34,742 nt of DNA, taken from contig JAGXBI010000003.1 of assembly GCA_018971155.1 (NCBI GenBank), positions 1-34,742 of the forward strand, written 5' to 3'. How positions within the stretch are numbered: the stretch's first letter is position 1; every line of letters begins with the position of its first letter. A model generated the notes under the pieces. The model did not search any database. It had not been told where the DNA came from and was given only the letters and a program-made list of their open reading frames with translations. Positions 11,896 to 20,369 of the stretch are shown here, piece after piece. The position numbers and the translations under genes were made by a program. The stretch is from Burkholderiales bacterium. GTDB taxonomy: Bacteria > Pseudomonadota > Gammaproteobacteria > Burkholderiales > Burkholderiaceae.

Positions 11896-13287
11896 ATGAA
11901 AAATCTGCTGATTTCGCTGCGTAGCGGTGACTGGCGCGCCTTGCTGGCATGTTTTCTTTATTTCGACACGGGCTTCACCGTCTGGGTGCTGTACGGTCCG
12001 CTGGCGCCTTTCATTGCCAGGGATATTGCGATGACTCCAGCCCAGCAGGGTTTTCTGGTCGCCGTGCCGGTGCTGGCCGCGGCCATTCTGCGCGTCACGC
12101 TCGGCAACTTGTATCAATCGGCCGACGGGCGGCGCATCGCGTTGATGGGGATCCTGCTCTCGGCGCTGCCGGCCGTTGTGTTGCCGCTGCTGCCCGGCGT
12201 GCCGTCATATTCGTTGCTGCTGGTGCTGGGCGTATTTCTCGGCGTGGGCGGTGCCAGCTTCGCTATCGCGCTGCCGATTGCCGGCAGCAATTATCCGCCG
12301 CGCGTTCAGGGGCTGGTGCTGGGCCTGGCCGCCGCGGGCAATATCGGTGCGGTGCTCGATGGGTTTTTATTCCCCGGACTGGCGGCACACTTTGGCTGGC
12401 AGAAGGCCGCGGGCGCTGCGGTGATGCTGCTGGGCGTGGCCGCCGTCGCGGTGTTCCTGTGGGCACGCGACCGTGCGCCGAAAAGCGGCAGCACGGTGCG
12501 TGCGTTCAGCGGCTTCGTACTGAACCTGGTGGGGTTGATGTTGCTGGTGCAGGCGGTGCCCGCAGGGCTGTTCGGCCAGGGCAGGACCGGCGTGCTGCTG
12601 CTGCCGGTGCTGGGCGCGCTGCTGGCGATCGCGGTGCTGCCGTCGAAATACCGCACCGTGCTGGCCGAGCGCGATACCTGGGTGATCATGCTGATCTACA
12701 GCATCACCTTCGGCGGGTTCGTCGGCATGTCTTCGTATGTGACGCTGTTGCTGACCAATCTATATCAGATGCCGAAAGTCGAGGCGGGCTTGTTCATGGC
12801 GCTGCTGGCCTTTACCGGCGCAATGGTCCGCCCGCTCGGCGGCTGGGTGGCCGATCGCGTCTCGGGCGTGCGCGCGCTGCTCATGCTGCTGGCGCTGATC
12901 TCGCTCGGCGATGTCGCATTTGCCGTCTGGATGCCGCCGCTGAGCGGCGGCATTGCCTTGCTGCTGGCGCTGTATTGCGGCTTCGGCCTCGGTAACGGCG
13001 CCACGTTTCAGTTGGTGCCGCATCGCTGGCACGGCAAGACCGGCCTGATGTCGGGCATCATCGGCGCGGCCGGCGGGATTGGCGGCTTTTATCTGCCGGT
13101 GATCATGGGTATCGCCAAGGAGAGCACCGGCAGTTACCAAATGGGTTTCGCCATCTTCGGCGCGCTGGCCGGTTGCGCGTTCCTGCTGGTGGTGGCGCTG
13201 CGCGCGCAGTGGCTGCGCTGGGCCTTGCTGACGCCGGAATCGGCCGGCCCCGGCGAGGCGGCACTGGCGGGACTTCATGCGGAATAG
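11896..13287 (+). CDS. Nitrate/nitrite transporter, NarK/NasA-type MFS protein
   Basis: A 463-residue MFS protein with about 12 predicted membrane segments that probably imports nitrate for the divergent nasA-nirBD enzymes. The segment FFDTG-type start (YFDTGFTVWVLYGPLAPFI), the GNLYQSADGRR loop and the glycine-rich GLMSGIIGAAGGIGGFYLP match the nitrate/nitrite porter signature, in which glycine-rich helices line the substrate path. The ATG at 11896 follows GGGAGA with an 8-nt spacer. A longer reading frame reaching back to 11602 lacks membrane character and was rejected. The shared divergent promoter with nirB supports nitrate as substrate. Whether it is a proton symporter or a nitrate/nitrite antiporter cannot be told. 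Confidence 0.9.
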   Translation: MKNLLISLRSGDWRALLACFLYFDTGFTVWVLYGPLAPFIARDIAMTPAQQGFLVAVPVLAAAILRVTLGNLYQSADGRRIALMGILLSALPAVVLPLLPGVPSYSLLLVLGVFLGVGGASFAIALPIAGSNYPPRVQGLVLGLAAAGNIGAVLDGFLFPGLAAHFGWQKAAGAAVMLLGVAAVAVFLWARDRAPKSGSTVRAFSGFVLNLVGLMLLVQAVPAGLFGQGRTGVLLLPVLGALLAIAVLPSKYRTVLAERDTWVIMLIYSITFGGFVGMSSYVTLLLTNLYQMPKVEAGLFMALLAFTGAMVRPLGGWVADRVSGVRALLMLLALISLGDVAFAVWMPPLSGGIALLLALYCGFGLGNGATFQLVPHRWHGKTGLMSGIIGAAGGIGGFYLPVIMGIAKESTGSYQMGFAIFGALAGCAFLLVVALRAQWLRWALLTPESAGPGEAALAGLHAE

Positions 13288-13384
13288 CGGATTGAGCAGG
13301 CGTGAGTCGAAACCAGAGCCGCAATAAATATGCGGCGCTGCACAAAAATTCAATCTGGCGTATCATCCGGGAAAACCCTAATAT

Positions 13385-13423
13385 CCGGCGCTGCGACGAC
13401 ATAGCCGCAGCGCCGGCTTTTTT
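13385..13423 (+). terminator. Rho-independent terminator after the nitrate transporter
   Basis: CCGGCGCTGCG (13385-13395) pairs perfectly with CGCAGCGCCGG (13406-13416) across a 10-nt loop and is followed by C and six T (13418-13423). This 11-bp GC-rich stem is a strong terminator 98 nt past the transporter stop. It ends only 30 nt before the ATG of the next plus-strand gene. Confidence 0.9.
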
Positions 13424-13452
13424 CCGTGCCGTTGCCATCCCGCTCCCCACGC

Positions 13453-14694
13453 ATGTCAAAAGAATCCTGCCTTCCTCATGCCGCGCAGCACGCGCCCCTG
13501 GTGTCGAACACCGCCGTCATGGGACAAATCGTTTCCACGGTCTTCTTCACCTTCTTGTGCTACCTGGCGATCGGCATTCCGCTGGCGATCCTGCCGTCGT
13601 ATGTGCATCTGGACCTGGGGTACAGCTCGGTGGTCGCGGGGCTGGCAATCAGCGTGCAATATCTGGCGACCTTGCTGAGCCGGCCGCACGCGGGGCGTAC
13701 GGCCGACACGGTCGGGCCCAAGCAGACGGTGCTATACGGCTTGCTGGCGTGCGGCGTGAGCGGCGCGTTGCTGTTCGTCTCGGCGCTGTGGCAGCACATG
13801 CCTGGCTTGAGCCTGCTGGCGCTGCTGGCAAGCCGTCTGGCGCTGGGCTGTGGCGAGAGTTTTGTCGGTACCGGAGCGATTACCTGGGGCATCGGCCAGG
13901 TGGGCGCGACCCACACGGCCCGCGTGATTTCCTGGAACGGCGTGGCAACCTACGGCGCACTCGCGGTCGGCGCGCCGGTCGGGGTAGCGCTGGAGCGCGC
14001 CTACGGCTTCTCGGCGATCGGCGTGGTGGTCATTGGCCTGGCGCTGGCCGGGTTCGGTCTGGCTCAACTCAAGCGCGCCACGGCCATCGTGCATGGCGAG
14101 AAGCTCGCGTTCCGGGCGGTGCTCGGAAGGGTTCTGCCGCATGGCCTTGGACTGGCGCTCGGCTCGGTCGGCTTTGGCGCCATCGCGACCTTCGTCACGT
14201 TGTTTTATGCCAGTCGCCACTGGCCCGATGCGGCCCTGACGCTCACCGTGTTCGGCACCTGCTTTGCCGGTGTGCGCCTGCTGGGTGCCAATAGCATCAA
14301 GCGCTTCGGCGGCTTCCGGGTCGGCATCGTCTCGTTCTGCGTCGAACTGCTCGGGCTGGGCCTGCTGTGGCTGGCGCCCGATCCGTCCGTCGCGCTGCTG
14401 GGCGCGGCGCTCTCCGGCGCAGGCTTCTCGCTGGTGTTCCCGGCGCTGGGCGTCGAGGCGGTCGGGCTCGTGCCGTCGCACAGCCGTGGCGCGGCGCTGG
14501 GTGCATACTCGGTATTTCTCGATTTGTCGCTCGGCGTGACCGGACCGGTCGCTGGGCTCGTGGTCAGCCAGTTTGGCTATGCCCAGGTGTTTCTGTTTGC
14601 CGCGCTTTGCGCGGCGCTGGGCGCATGCCTGACGCTCGGCTTGCATCGACGCGCCCGGCGCGCGCCTCACTTGACGGTCGCGGGCGCGGAATAG
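13453..14694 (+). CDS. MFS transporter, YhhS-like
   Basis: A 413-residue, 12-segment major facilitator protein. The loop after segment 2 ([19 protein letters not shown]) is the G-R-x-A-D-x-x-G-P-K variant of MFS motif A seen in the YhhS family, and [17 protein letters not shown] also fits that family. These are putative drug or metabolite exporters; the substrate is not known. The start is uncertain: ATG at 13453 was chosen, with GTG at 13426 as an in-frame alternative, and neither has a Shine-Dalgarno. The gene begins almost directly after a strong terminator, so its transcript must start either upstream and read through the hairpin, or just after it with little or no leader. Its 3' end overlaps a convergent small gene by 28 bp. 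Confidence 0.88.
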   Translation: MSKESCLPHAAQHAPLVSNTAVMGQIVSTVFFTFLCYLAIGIPLAILPSYVHLDLGYSSVVAGLAISVQYLATLLSRPHAGRTADTVGPKQTVLYGLLACGVSGALLFVSALWQHMPGLSLLALLASRLALGCGESFVGTGAITWGIGQVGATHTARVISWNGVATYGALAVGAPVGVALERAYGFSAIGVVVIGLALAGFGLAQLKRATAIVHGEKLAFRAVLGRVLPHGLGLALGSVGFGAIATFVTLFYASRHWPDAALTLTVFGTCFAGVRLLGANSIKRFGGFRVGIVSFCVELLGLGLLWLAPDPSVALLGAALSGAGFSLVFPALGVEAVGLVPSHSRGAALGAYSVFLDLSLGVTGPVAGLVVSQFGYAQVFLFAALCAALGACLTLGLHRRARRAPHLTVAGAE

Positions 14695-15014
14695 GCGTCG
14701 TGTCGCGGCCCAGGGTGACGCGGCTTGTGCGCCGCAGGCACGCGCACGTGCTGCGAGCCGCCCGCGTGCCGCCGCTCTGGCGCCGTGTGTATCGGCGATG
14801 GATCGAGTTCGCTGGCAAAGCGCGTTTCGAGGCCGCCCTGGCCGCTTGCGCTGTTGCCGCGCATTCCCGAGTCGCCGAATTGCCCGGCGGTTAGGCCAAA
14901 GCCCATCGACGAATGGGTGCCCAGATGCGCGCTGCCGGCCAGCCCGACCTGCGCCTGGGCCTGACACGAGATGAGCAGTGCCACCGCACCCATCGAATGA
15001 AGCAAGATTCGCAC
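14667..15014 (-). CDS. Small secreted protein of unknown function
   Basis: A 115-residue open frame with a good secretory signal. After a GTG start, [20 protein letters not shown] forms a short basic-plus-hydrophobic leader ending in an AQA-type cleavage site near residue 22. The mature part is rich in Gly, Ser and His early ([20 protein letters not shown]) and in Pro, His and Arg late. GGGGA stands about 9 nt before the GTG at 15014; an internal ATG (codon 8) would lose part of the signal. I do not recognise a family. It is convergent with the YhhS-like gene, overlapping its end by 28 bp. The signal peptide and Shine-Dalgarno support a real gene; no homology is claimed. Confidence 0.55.
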   Translation of the reverse strand: MRILLHSMGAVALLISCQAQAQVGLAGSAHLGTHSSMGFGLTAGQFGDSGMRGNSASGQGGLETRFASELDPSPIHTAPERRHAGGSQHVRVPAAHKPRHPGPRHDAYSAPATVK

Positions 15015-15484
15015 GAATAATTTCCCCGAAGTATGACGACCGCGCTGCACTGGCACGCTCGAAGCTCGCCAGTGTAAGCATCTTTGCCGCGTCTGGCCAA
15101 TGCGGTGCGCCGATCGACGAGACGGAACGCGGCGCATGGCAACCCCGCGTGTTTCATTGAACGATCCGATCGTCATTGGAGAAACACTCTAAACGACGAT
15201 ATCGCTCGCAGTCCGAGCGGAATTTCGTCCCGGACGACCGGGTCTTCGCGCCTTGCGTGGCCTCCTCGCAAGGCCCCGGCCGGCGTGGCCCGGCGGGCCG
15301 CGAGCAGCACCGGGCGCCGGTGCGTGGCGAACCGCGCATGACGGCCAGCGGCCTCTATATCGAATTTATGATGTTAAGCATCATGGTTAACGCGGATGAC
15401 GCCATCGCCATGATTCAGCATACAGTAACGCACAGCTTTTCCCTTCATGGTGTCGCGCTTCACCTTTCGAGAAGGATATTTGAT
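15015..15484. other. 470-bp intergenic region with dyad elements
   Basis: No gene is supportable here. CACTGGC (15048-15054) and GCCAGTG (15068-15074) form a perfect 7-bp dyad close to the start of the secreted-protein gene. A GC-rich segment with short hairpins follows at about 15240-15340, then the AT-rich operator-like dyad listed separately. The DUF3311 gene's ribosome-binding site, GAAGGA, is at the end of the region. The in-frame extension upstream of the DUF3311 ATG looks like non-coding read-through. Confidence 0.55.
15368..15384. promoter_or_regulatory. Operator-like palindrome upstream of the DUF3311/symporter pair
   Basis: ATGATG-TTAAG-CATCAT is a perfect 6-bp dyad with a 5-nt spacer in an AT-rich patch, 100 bp before the DUF3311 start. 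Its size and symmetry suit a dimeric repressor such as a GntR-family protein. The cognate regulator is unknown. A role in controlling the symporter pair is inferred from position alone. Confidence 0.5.
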
Positions 15485-15694
15485 ATGTCGATACGCTGGC
15501 TTGCTGTACTGCCTTTCATAGGCATCCTAATTGGAACTGCATTTGTCAATCAGGTCGAGCCTCTGGTGCTGGGCATGCCGCTGCTGCTGGCATGGCTGGT
15601 GATGTGGATTGTTCTGACGGCGGTCATCATGGCGATCATTTACGCCAACGATCCGGCCAATCGCAGTGAGAATGGCAACTCGGAGACGAATTGA
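15485..15694 (+). CDS. DUF3311 family small membrane protein
   Basis: A 69-residue protein with two hydrophobic segments (WLAVLPFIGILIGTAFVNQV and LLLAWLVMWIVLTAVIMAII) separated by the short PLVLGMP turn, followed by a polar tail. This two-segment form is typical of DUF3311 proteins, which are encoded directly before sodium:solute symporters and are thought to be accessory subunits. The ATG at 15485 follows GAAGGA with an 8-nt spacer. Its TGA overlaps the symporter ATG by one base (TGATG), indicating translational coupling. Confidence 0.88.
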   Translation: MSIRWLAVLPFIGILIGTAFVNQVEPLVLGMPLLLAWLVMWIVLTAVIMAIIYANDPANRSENGNSETN

Positions 15695-17166
15695 TGAATA
15701 GCGCTCTGCTCATTATTTTATTGGTGACCCTGTTCGCCCTGTTTCTCGGCGTGCGCGCGCGCCGGGGGCGGGACATGAACCTGGAGCAATGGACCGTGGG
15801 CGGCCGCAGTTTTGGCACCGCTTTCGTGTTCCTGCTCATGGCCGGGGAAATCTATACGACCTTCACGTTCCTGGGTGGCAGCGGCTTTGCCTACGGCAAG
15901 GGCGCGGCGGTGTTCTACATTCTGGCTTATGGCGCACTGGCCTACATTCTTTCGTACTGGCTGCTGCCGCCGATCTGGCGTTTTGCAAAACGCGAGAGCC
16001 TGGTTTCCCAGCCGCACTACTTCGCCCGCAAATACAACAGCCCGGCGCTCGGCGTGCTGGTGGCGATCGTCGGCGTCATTGCGCTGATCCCCTATCTGGT
16101 ATTGCAGTTCAAGGGGCTGGGCATCATCGTGGAGACCGCTTCGTACGGCTCCATCTCGTCGACCCCGGCGATCTGGATCGGCGCGGTGGTGGTTGCCGCC
16201 TATGTGATGGCCTCGGGCGTGCGTGGCTCGGCGTGGAACGCCGTGGTCAAGGACACGCTGATTCTGGTGATGGTCATTTTCCTGGGCATCTACTTGCCGG
16301 TGCATTACTACGGCAGTCTGGGCTCGATGTTCCAGGCGGTCGACCAGGCCAAGCCGGGCTTCCTGAAATTCTCCGACAAGGGCACCAGCGTCGTATGGTT
16401 CCAGTCGACCGTGCTGCTGACCTCGCTGGGGTTCTTCATGTGGCCGCATACGTTCGGCTCGCTCTATACCGCCAAGAACGAGCGCATCTTCCGCCGCAAT
16501 GCCGTGATGCTGCCGATTTATCAGCTGATTTTGCTGTTCGTGTTCTTCGTCGGTTTTGCCGCGGTACTCAAGGTTCCGGGCCTCAAGGGCGGTGATATCG
16601 ATCTGTCGCTGTTCAAGCTGTCGATTCAGACCTTCGATCCGTGGTTCGTCGGCGTGATCGGAGCCGCTGGCGTGCTCACCGCGCTGGTGCCGGGCTCGAT
16701 GATCCTGATGTCGGCCTCGACCTTGCTTGCCAACGATATTTATCGTGGCGGCATCGCGCATGGCGCCTCCGACGAGGCCACCAATCGCCTGGCGCGCTTC
16801 CTGGTGCCGGTGGTTGCCCTGGTCGCGGTTGGCTTCACGCTGAAGGGCGGCTCGACCATCGTGGCGCTGCTGCTGATGGGTTACAACTTCGTCACGCAGC
16901 TGTTCCCTGCCGTGGTTTGCAGCATCGCGAAAAACAACAAGGTGACCAAGCAGGGCGCTTTCTGCGGGATTCTGGTTGGCGTGCTGGCGGTGGTGGGCAT
17001 TTCGATGACCCACAGCACGATCGGCAAACTGCTGCCGTTCCTGCCGGCCTCGATGCAGGATATCAACGTTGGCTTTGTCGCGCTGATCCTGAATATCATC
17101 GTAACGATCGTCGTGAGCGCCGCGACCCAGCCCAAGCAAGGGCTGGCGCAATCGTCGCGCGCCTGA
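15694..17166 (+). CDS. Sodium:solute symporter (SSS family)
   Basis: A 490-residue protein with about 13 hydrophobic segments. The N-terminal part (NLEQWTVGGRSFGTAFVFLL, then FTFLGGSGFAYGKG) is characteristic of the SSS family, and LVPGSMILMSASTLLANDIY matches the conserved segment around the sodium site near helix 8. Members move monocarboxylates, amino acids or similar solutes with sodium. The pairing with DUF3311 suggests a MctP-like organic-acid or amino-acid carrier; the substrate cannot be told. GGAG sits 8 nt before the ATG, and a TTG one codon earlier is an unlikely alternative. A strong terminator follows 45 nt downstream, closing a two-gene operon. Confidence 0.93.
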   Translation: MNSALLIILLVTLFALFLGVRARRGRDMNLEQWTVGGRSFGTAFVFLLMAGEIYTTFTFLGGSGFAYGKGAAVFYILAYGALAYILSYWLLPPIWRFAKRESLVSQPHYFARKYNSPALGVLVAIVGVIALIPYLVLQFKGLGIIVETASYGSISSTPAIWIGAVVVAAYVMASGVRGSAWNAVVKDTLILVMVIFLGIYLPVHYYGSLGSMFQAVDQAKPGFLKFSDKGTSVVWFQSTVLLTSLGFFMWPHTFGSLYTAKNERIFRRNAVMLPIYQLILLFVFFVGFAAVLKVPGLKGGDIDLSLFKLSIQTFDPWFVGVIGAAGVLTALVPGSMILMSASTLLANDIYRGGIAHGASDEATNRLARFLVPVVALVAVGFTLKGGSTIVALLLMGYNFVTQLFPAVVCSIAKNNKVTKQGAFCGILVGVLAVVGISMTHSTIGKLLPFLPASMQDINVGFVALILNIIVTIVVSAATQPKQGLAQSSRA

Positions 17167-17211
17167 GGCCGGCAAAGCCTCGACACCGAAACAGGTCCTC
17201 GGACCGTCATG

Positions 17212-17242
17212 CCGCCCGGCGCCCGCCGGGCGGTTTTTTTTT
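17212..17242 (+). terminator. Rho-independent terminator after the symporter
   Basis: CCGCCCGGCG (17212-17221) pairs perfectly with CGCCGGGCGG (17224-17233) and is followed by nine T residues (17234-17242). This is a strong terminator for the DUF3311-symporter operon. Confidence 0.95.
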
Positions 17243-17322
17243 GCCGGCCTGGGCCGCGGATAAAGCGCCGCGGCGCGGCATGGGGTGCGCAGGATCGGTG
17301 TAAACACTAGGCGCTCGATTTT

Positions 17323-17339
17323 TTCCCGAGGGTTGGGAA
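17323..17339. promoter_or_regulatory. Short dyad in the IclR-ABC promoter region
   Basis: TTCCC-GAGGGTT-GGGAA is a 5-bp dyad with a 7-nt spacer, 44 bp before the IclR start. It lies in the only gap (17243-17382) that can hold the promoter of the IclR-ABC-hutG unit. It is short and could be chance. Confidence 0.3.
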
Positions 17340-17363
17340 TTCGAGCTTGAAATAATGAGAGAA

Positions 17364-17398
17364 ATTGACGATTCTTCAGCCCATGAATCATCGTCAAT
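17364..17398. promoter_or_regulatory. Inverted repeat spanning the IclR start codon
   Basis: ATTGACGAT (17364-17372) and ATCGTCAAT (17390-17398) form a perfect 9-bp inverted repeat. GATTC and GAATC are nested inside it, and the chosen ATG (17383) lies in the loop. In DNA it could be an autoregulatory operator; in RNA it would sequester the start codon. Either way it lies where it could control the whole downstream operon. The function is inferred. Confidence 0.55.
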
Positions 17399-18150
17399 CG
17401 ATCACCGATATCGCTCAACCCAGCTCGAAGGCGGGTGCCGACCGCGTGCTGTTCGTGCTGGCCACGCTCGCGCGGCATGGGCATCCGATCAACGCGCGCG
17501 ACCTCGCGCAGAAGACCGGGCTGGCGCAAAGCACGCTGTATCGCCAGATCGCGCTGCTCAAGCAATGGGGTTTCGTGGCCGAGATCGACGGCAAGTACGC
17601 GCCGGGACCGGTGGGGCTGCAATTGGCGATGGGCTTCGACCAGGCCTCGCACCTGGTGCACGAGGCCAAGCTGCCGATGGCCAGGCTGGCGGCCGAATCG
17701 GGCGAGAGCGTCGGATTGATCGTCGCGGTCAAGGATCAGGCTGTATGCCTGGAGATGGTCGAGAGCCAGCATTCGTTGCGTTGCTCTTTCGAGAAGGGAC
17801 GAGGCATTCCGCTGCTCGACGGCGCCTCCGCCAAATCGTTGCTGGCGTTCATGCCGGGCTCGGCGGCGCGCCAGATCGTGACGGATTTGCTGGGCGCCAA
17901 GCCCGGGCGGCAGACCCAATTGTTTGCCGAGTTGGACCGGATTCGCGAGCGAGGTTTCGTCGTGACCGAGGGCGAGGTCGACCCCGGCGTATGGGGCATC
18001 AGCGCGCCGCTGTTTCGCCAGCCCGGTAAAGCCGCCGGCACCCTTACGCTGATGGCGCCGGCCACACGTGCTCACCAGAAGACGCAACAACTGATTGACG
18101 CAACCCTTGCGACTGCCCGGGTCATCTCGGCGCGGCTGCAAGATTTTTGA
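17383..18150 (+). CDS. IclR-family transcriptional regulator (ABC-hutG operon)
   Basis: A 255-residue IclR regulator. The N-terminal winged helix (DRVLFVLATLARHG, then LAQKTGLAQSTLYRQIALLK) covers about residues 18-70. The effector domain follows with GESVGLIVAVKDQAVCLEMV and, near the end, GVWGISAPLFRQPGKAAGTL. The effector would be a small molecule, plausibly the imported substrate or its breakdown product. The gene is transcribed with, and only 20 nt before, the ABC binding-protein gene, so it probably regulates its own operon. The start is uncertain: ATG 17383 lacks a Shine-Dalgarno, while an in-frame TTG at 17365 has GAGAGA close by. An inverted repeat spans this start region. Confidence 0.92.
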   Translation: MNHRQSITDIAQPSSKAGADRVLFVLATLARHGHPINARDLAQKTGLAQSTLYRQIALLKQWGFVAEIDGKYAPGPVGLQLAMGFDQASHLVHEAKLPMARLAAESGESVGLIVAVKDQAVCLEMVESQHSLRCSFEKGRGIPLLDGASAKSLLAFMPGSAARQIVTDLLGAKPGRQTQLFAELDRIRERGFVVTEGEVDPGVWGISAPLFRQPGKAAGTLTLMAPATRAHQKTQQLIDATLATARVISARLQDF

Positions 18151-18170
18151 GAAAGCCCTTGGAGACCTCC

Positions 18171-18920
18171 ATGCTAATTACACGCCGCAAGTTCATTCTG
18201 GCCACGGCCGCCCTGTGCTCCGCAGCGAGCATCGCGCACGCGCAAGACAACAAGGTGTTGCGTGTTGCCACCGACGCGACTTTCCCGCCGATGGAGTTCG
18301 TGCAGAACGGCCATCGTACCGGGTTCGACATCGACCTGGTCGAAGCGATGGCCAAGGAGATGGGGCGCCGCGTGCAATGGACCGATATCGACTTCAAGGG
18401 CCTCATTCCGGGGCTGGTGGCGCACCGCTTCGACGTCGCGGTGTCGGCGATCTACATCACCGATGCGCGCAAGCAGGTGGTCGATTTCACGCAGCCTTAC
18501 TATCACGGCGGGCTGGTGGTGCTGGTCAAGAAGAGCAACACGGCGATCAAGACGCCGGCCGATCTGGACGGCAAGAAGGTGAGCGTGCAGGTTGGCACGA
18601 AGTCGGTGGATTTCCTGCGCACCCACTACCCGAAGGTGCAGCGCGTGGAGGTCGAGAAGAATGAAGACATGTTCAACCTCGTGCAAATCGGCCGGGTCGA
18701 TGCGGCGGTGACCGGCAAGCCGGCGGCACAGCAGTACGCCAAGACCACGGGCGACATGCGGGTGCTGGATACGCCGCTGACGACCGAGGAATATGGCATG
18801 GCGGTGCGCAAGGACATGCCGCAACTGACTCAGCAACTGAACGCGGCGCTCGACAAGATCAAGGCCAACGGAACGTACGCCAAGCTGCTGAAGAAGTGGT
18901 TCGGGCCGGACGCCAAGTAA
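18171..18920 (+). CDS. Polar amino acid ABC transporter, periplasmic binding protein
   Basis: A 249-residue solute-binding protein of the GlnH/HisJ-like family (SBP_bac_3). The leader TRRKFILATAALCSAASIAH contains a twin-arginine-like start (T4-R5-R6-K7-F8) and an AHA cleavage site before Q25, so Tat export is possible as well as Sec. The mature domain starts VLRVATDATFPPMEFVQNG and includes GFDIDLVEAMAKEMG and FDVAVSAIYITDARKQVVDF, the usual amino-acid ligand region. ATG 18171 has GGAG 6 nt upstream. It is followed by permease and ATPase genes and then a formimidoylglutamase gene, so the ligand may be histidine, glutamate-like or formimidoylglutamate. That assignment is inference. Confidence 0.93.
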   Translation: MLITRRKFILATAALCSAASIAHAQDNKVLRVATDATFPPMEFVQNGHRTGFDIDLVEAMAKEMGRRVQWTDIDFKGLIPGLVAHRFDVAVSAIYITDARKQVVDFTQPYYHGGLVVLVKKSNTAIKTPADLDGKKVSVQVGTKSVDFLRTHYPKVQRVEVEKNEDMFNLVQIGRVDAAVTGKPAAQQYAKTTGDMRVLDTPLTTEEYGMAVRKDMPQLTQQLNAALDKIKANGTYAKLLKKWFGPDAK

Positions 18921-18938
18921 GCCGGCGGGGACACAGGG

Positions 18939-19607
18939 ATGCAACTGGACTTTACGCCGGTTTTTCATGGGTGGACGGAGCTGGCGCACGGCGCGCTCGT
19001 GACGATCGAGGTGACGAGCGCCTCGCTGCTGCTGGGCTGCGTGCTGGGCTTGCTCATCGGGATCGGCCGGCTCAACCCGCGGCACCGTTTCGTGTATGGC
19101 TTCTGCACCGTCTATCTGGTCGTGATTCGCGGCACGCCGCTGCTGGTGCAGTTGTTCCTGCTGTTCTTCGGACTGCCGCAGTTCAATATCATGTTGCCGG
19201 CGTTTTTCTGCGGCGTGCTCGGGCTCGGTGTGTACTCCGGCGCGTATCAGTCGGAGGTGGTGCGTGGCGCGATTGCGTCGATCGATCGCGGGCAGATGGA
19301 GGCCGCGCGATCGATCGGGATGTCCTCGGCCCAGGCCATGCGCTCGATCATTCTGCCGCAGGCGATCGTGCGGATGATTCCGCCGCTGGGCAATGAGTTT
19401 ATCGCGCTGATCAAGAATTCGGCATTGGTGTCGCTGCTGACCATCGACGACTTGATGCATCAGGGGGAGAAGATTATCAGCGTGTCATACCGTTCGCTGG
19501 AAGTTTATCTGGCGATTGCACTGGTGTACCTGGTGATGACGGGCACGACCAGCCTGCTGCTGCGTTTGGCGGAGCGCAAATTGCGCGCGGGGGGGATGGT
19601 GCAATGA
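18939..19607 (+). CDS. Polar amino acid ABC transporter, permease
   Basis: A 222-residue inner-membrane permease of the HisM/GlnP type with about five hydrophobic segments. [20 protein letters not shown] is the conserved region of this family, and the ATPase-coupling loop (EAA motif) reads [20 protein letters not shown] at about residues 125-144. A single permease suggests a homodimer in the membrane. It lies 18 nt after the binding-protein gene. Its end overlaps the ATPase start by 4 nt (ATGA), indicating translational coupling. Confidence 0.94.
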   Translation: MQLDFTPVFHGWTELAHGALVTIEVTSASLLLGCVLGLLIGIGRLNPRHRFVYGFCTVYLVVIRGTPLLVQLFLLFFGLPQFNIMLPAFFCGVLGLGVYSGAYQSEVVRGAIASIDRGQMEAARSIGMSSAQAMRSIILPQAIVRMIPPLGNEFIALIKNSALVSLLTIDDLMHQGEKIISVSYRSLEVYLAIALVYLVMTGTTSLLLRLAERKLRAGGMVQ

Positions 19608-20365
19608 GCGACTCGGCCATCGTTCAAATTCGCAATCTGACCAAGTCGTTCGGCGATCACGTGGTGCTCAGGGGCATCGATTTCGAGGTCGAGCCGTCGC
19701 AGGTGGTCGTCATCATCGGGCCGAGCGGCTCCGGCAAAAGCACGTTCCTGCGCTGTTGCAATGGGCTGGAAGTGGCGGAGCAGGGGGTGATCGATATCTG
19801 CGGCACGCGCCTGCTCGACAATGGCCGGCTGCTGCCGGACAAGGCCCTGAACCGGCTGCGCACCGAGGTAGGCATGGTGTTCCAGTCGTTCAACCTGTTT
19901 CCGCATTTGTCGGTGCTCGACAACATCACGATCGGCCCGCGCAAGCTGCGCGGCATGTCGCACGAGGCGGCGCGGCAGGAAGCCAGGGCGCTGCTGCAAA
20001 AGGTCGGCCTGAGCGAGAAGGCCGATGCCATGCCGGGCCGGCTCTCGGGAGGGCAGAAGCAGCGCGTGGCGATCGCCCGCGCGCTGGCGATGCGGCCCAA
20101 GGTGATGTTGTTCGACGAGCCGACCTCGGCGCTTGATCCGGAACTGGTCGGTGAGGTGCTGCAAGTCATGAAACTGCTCGCCAAGGAAGGCATGACGATG
20201 ATGGTCGTCACCCATGAGATGGGGTTCGCGCGCGAAGTGGCCGACGTCGTGGTGGTGATGGATGGCGGCGGCATCGTCGAGGCCGGGCCGCCGTCGCAAA
20301 TTTTCAGCCAACCGAGAGAGGCGCGTACGCGCAGCTTTTTGCAGGCGGTGATTTCCCGCGAGTAA
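19604..20365 (+). CDS. Polar amino acid ABC transporter, ATP-binding protein
   Basis: A 253-residue ABC ATPase of the GlnQ/HisP class that energises the preceding permease. Walker A is GPSGSGKST (about residues 45-53), the Q-loop lies in [18 protein letters not shown], the signature is [15 protein letters not shown], Walker B is [14 protein letters not shown], and the H-loop is [11 protein letters not shown]. All catalytic motifs are intact. The start overlaps the permease stop, and the hutG start follows 4 nt after its own stop. Confidence 0.96.
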   Translation: MSDSAIVQIRNLTKSFGDHVVLRGIDFEVEPSQVVVIIGPSGSGKSTFLRCCNGLEVAEQGVIDICGTRLLDNGRLLPDKALNRLRTEVGMVFQSFNLFPHLSVLDNITIGPRKLRGMSHEAARQEARALLQKVGLSEKADAMPGRLSGGQKQRVAIARALAMRPKVMLFDEPTSALDPELVGEVLQVMKLLAKEGMTMMVVTHEMGFAREVADVVVVMDGGGIVEAGPPSQIFSQPREARTRSFLQAVISRE

Positions 20366-20369
20366 GTGT

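Noticed and set aside
15048-15074. Sigma-54-like element (TGGCACG then GC at N10) in the 7-bp dyad
   Set aside because: The -12 part is AAGCT rather than TTGCA, and because the site is a dyad the same spacing appears on both strands, so the match is not informative.
15718-18141. 807-codon open frame on the minus strand
   Set aside because: It lies antisense to the symporter and IclR genes, across a terminator, is rich in His/Arg/Gln and resembles no family. Long antisense frames are expected in high-GC DNA.
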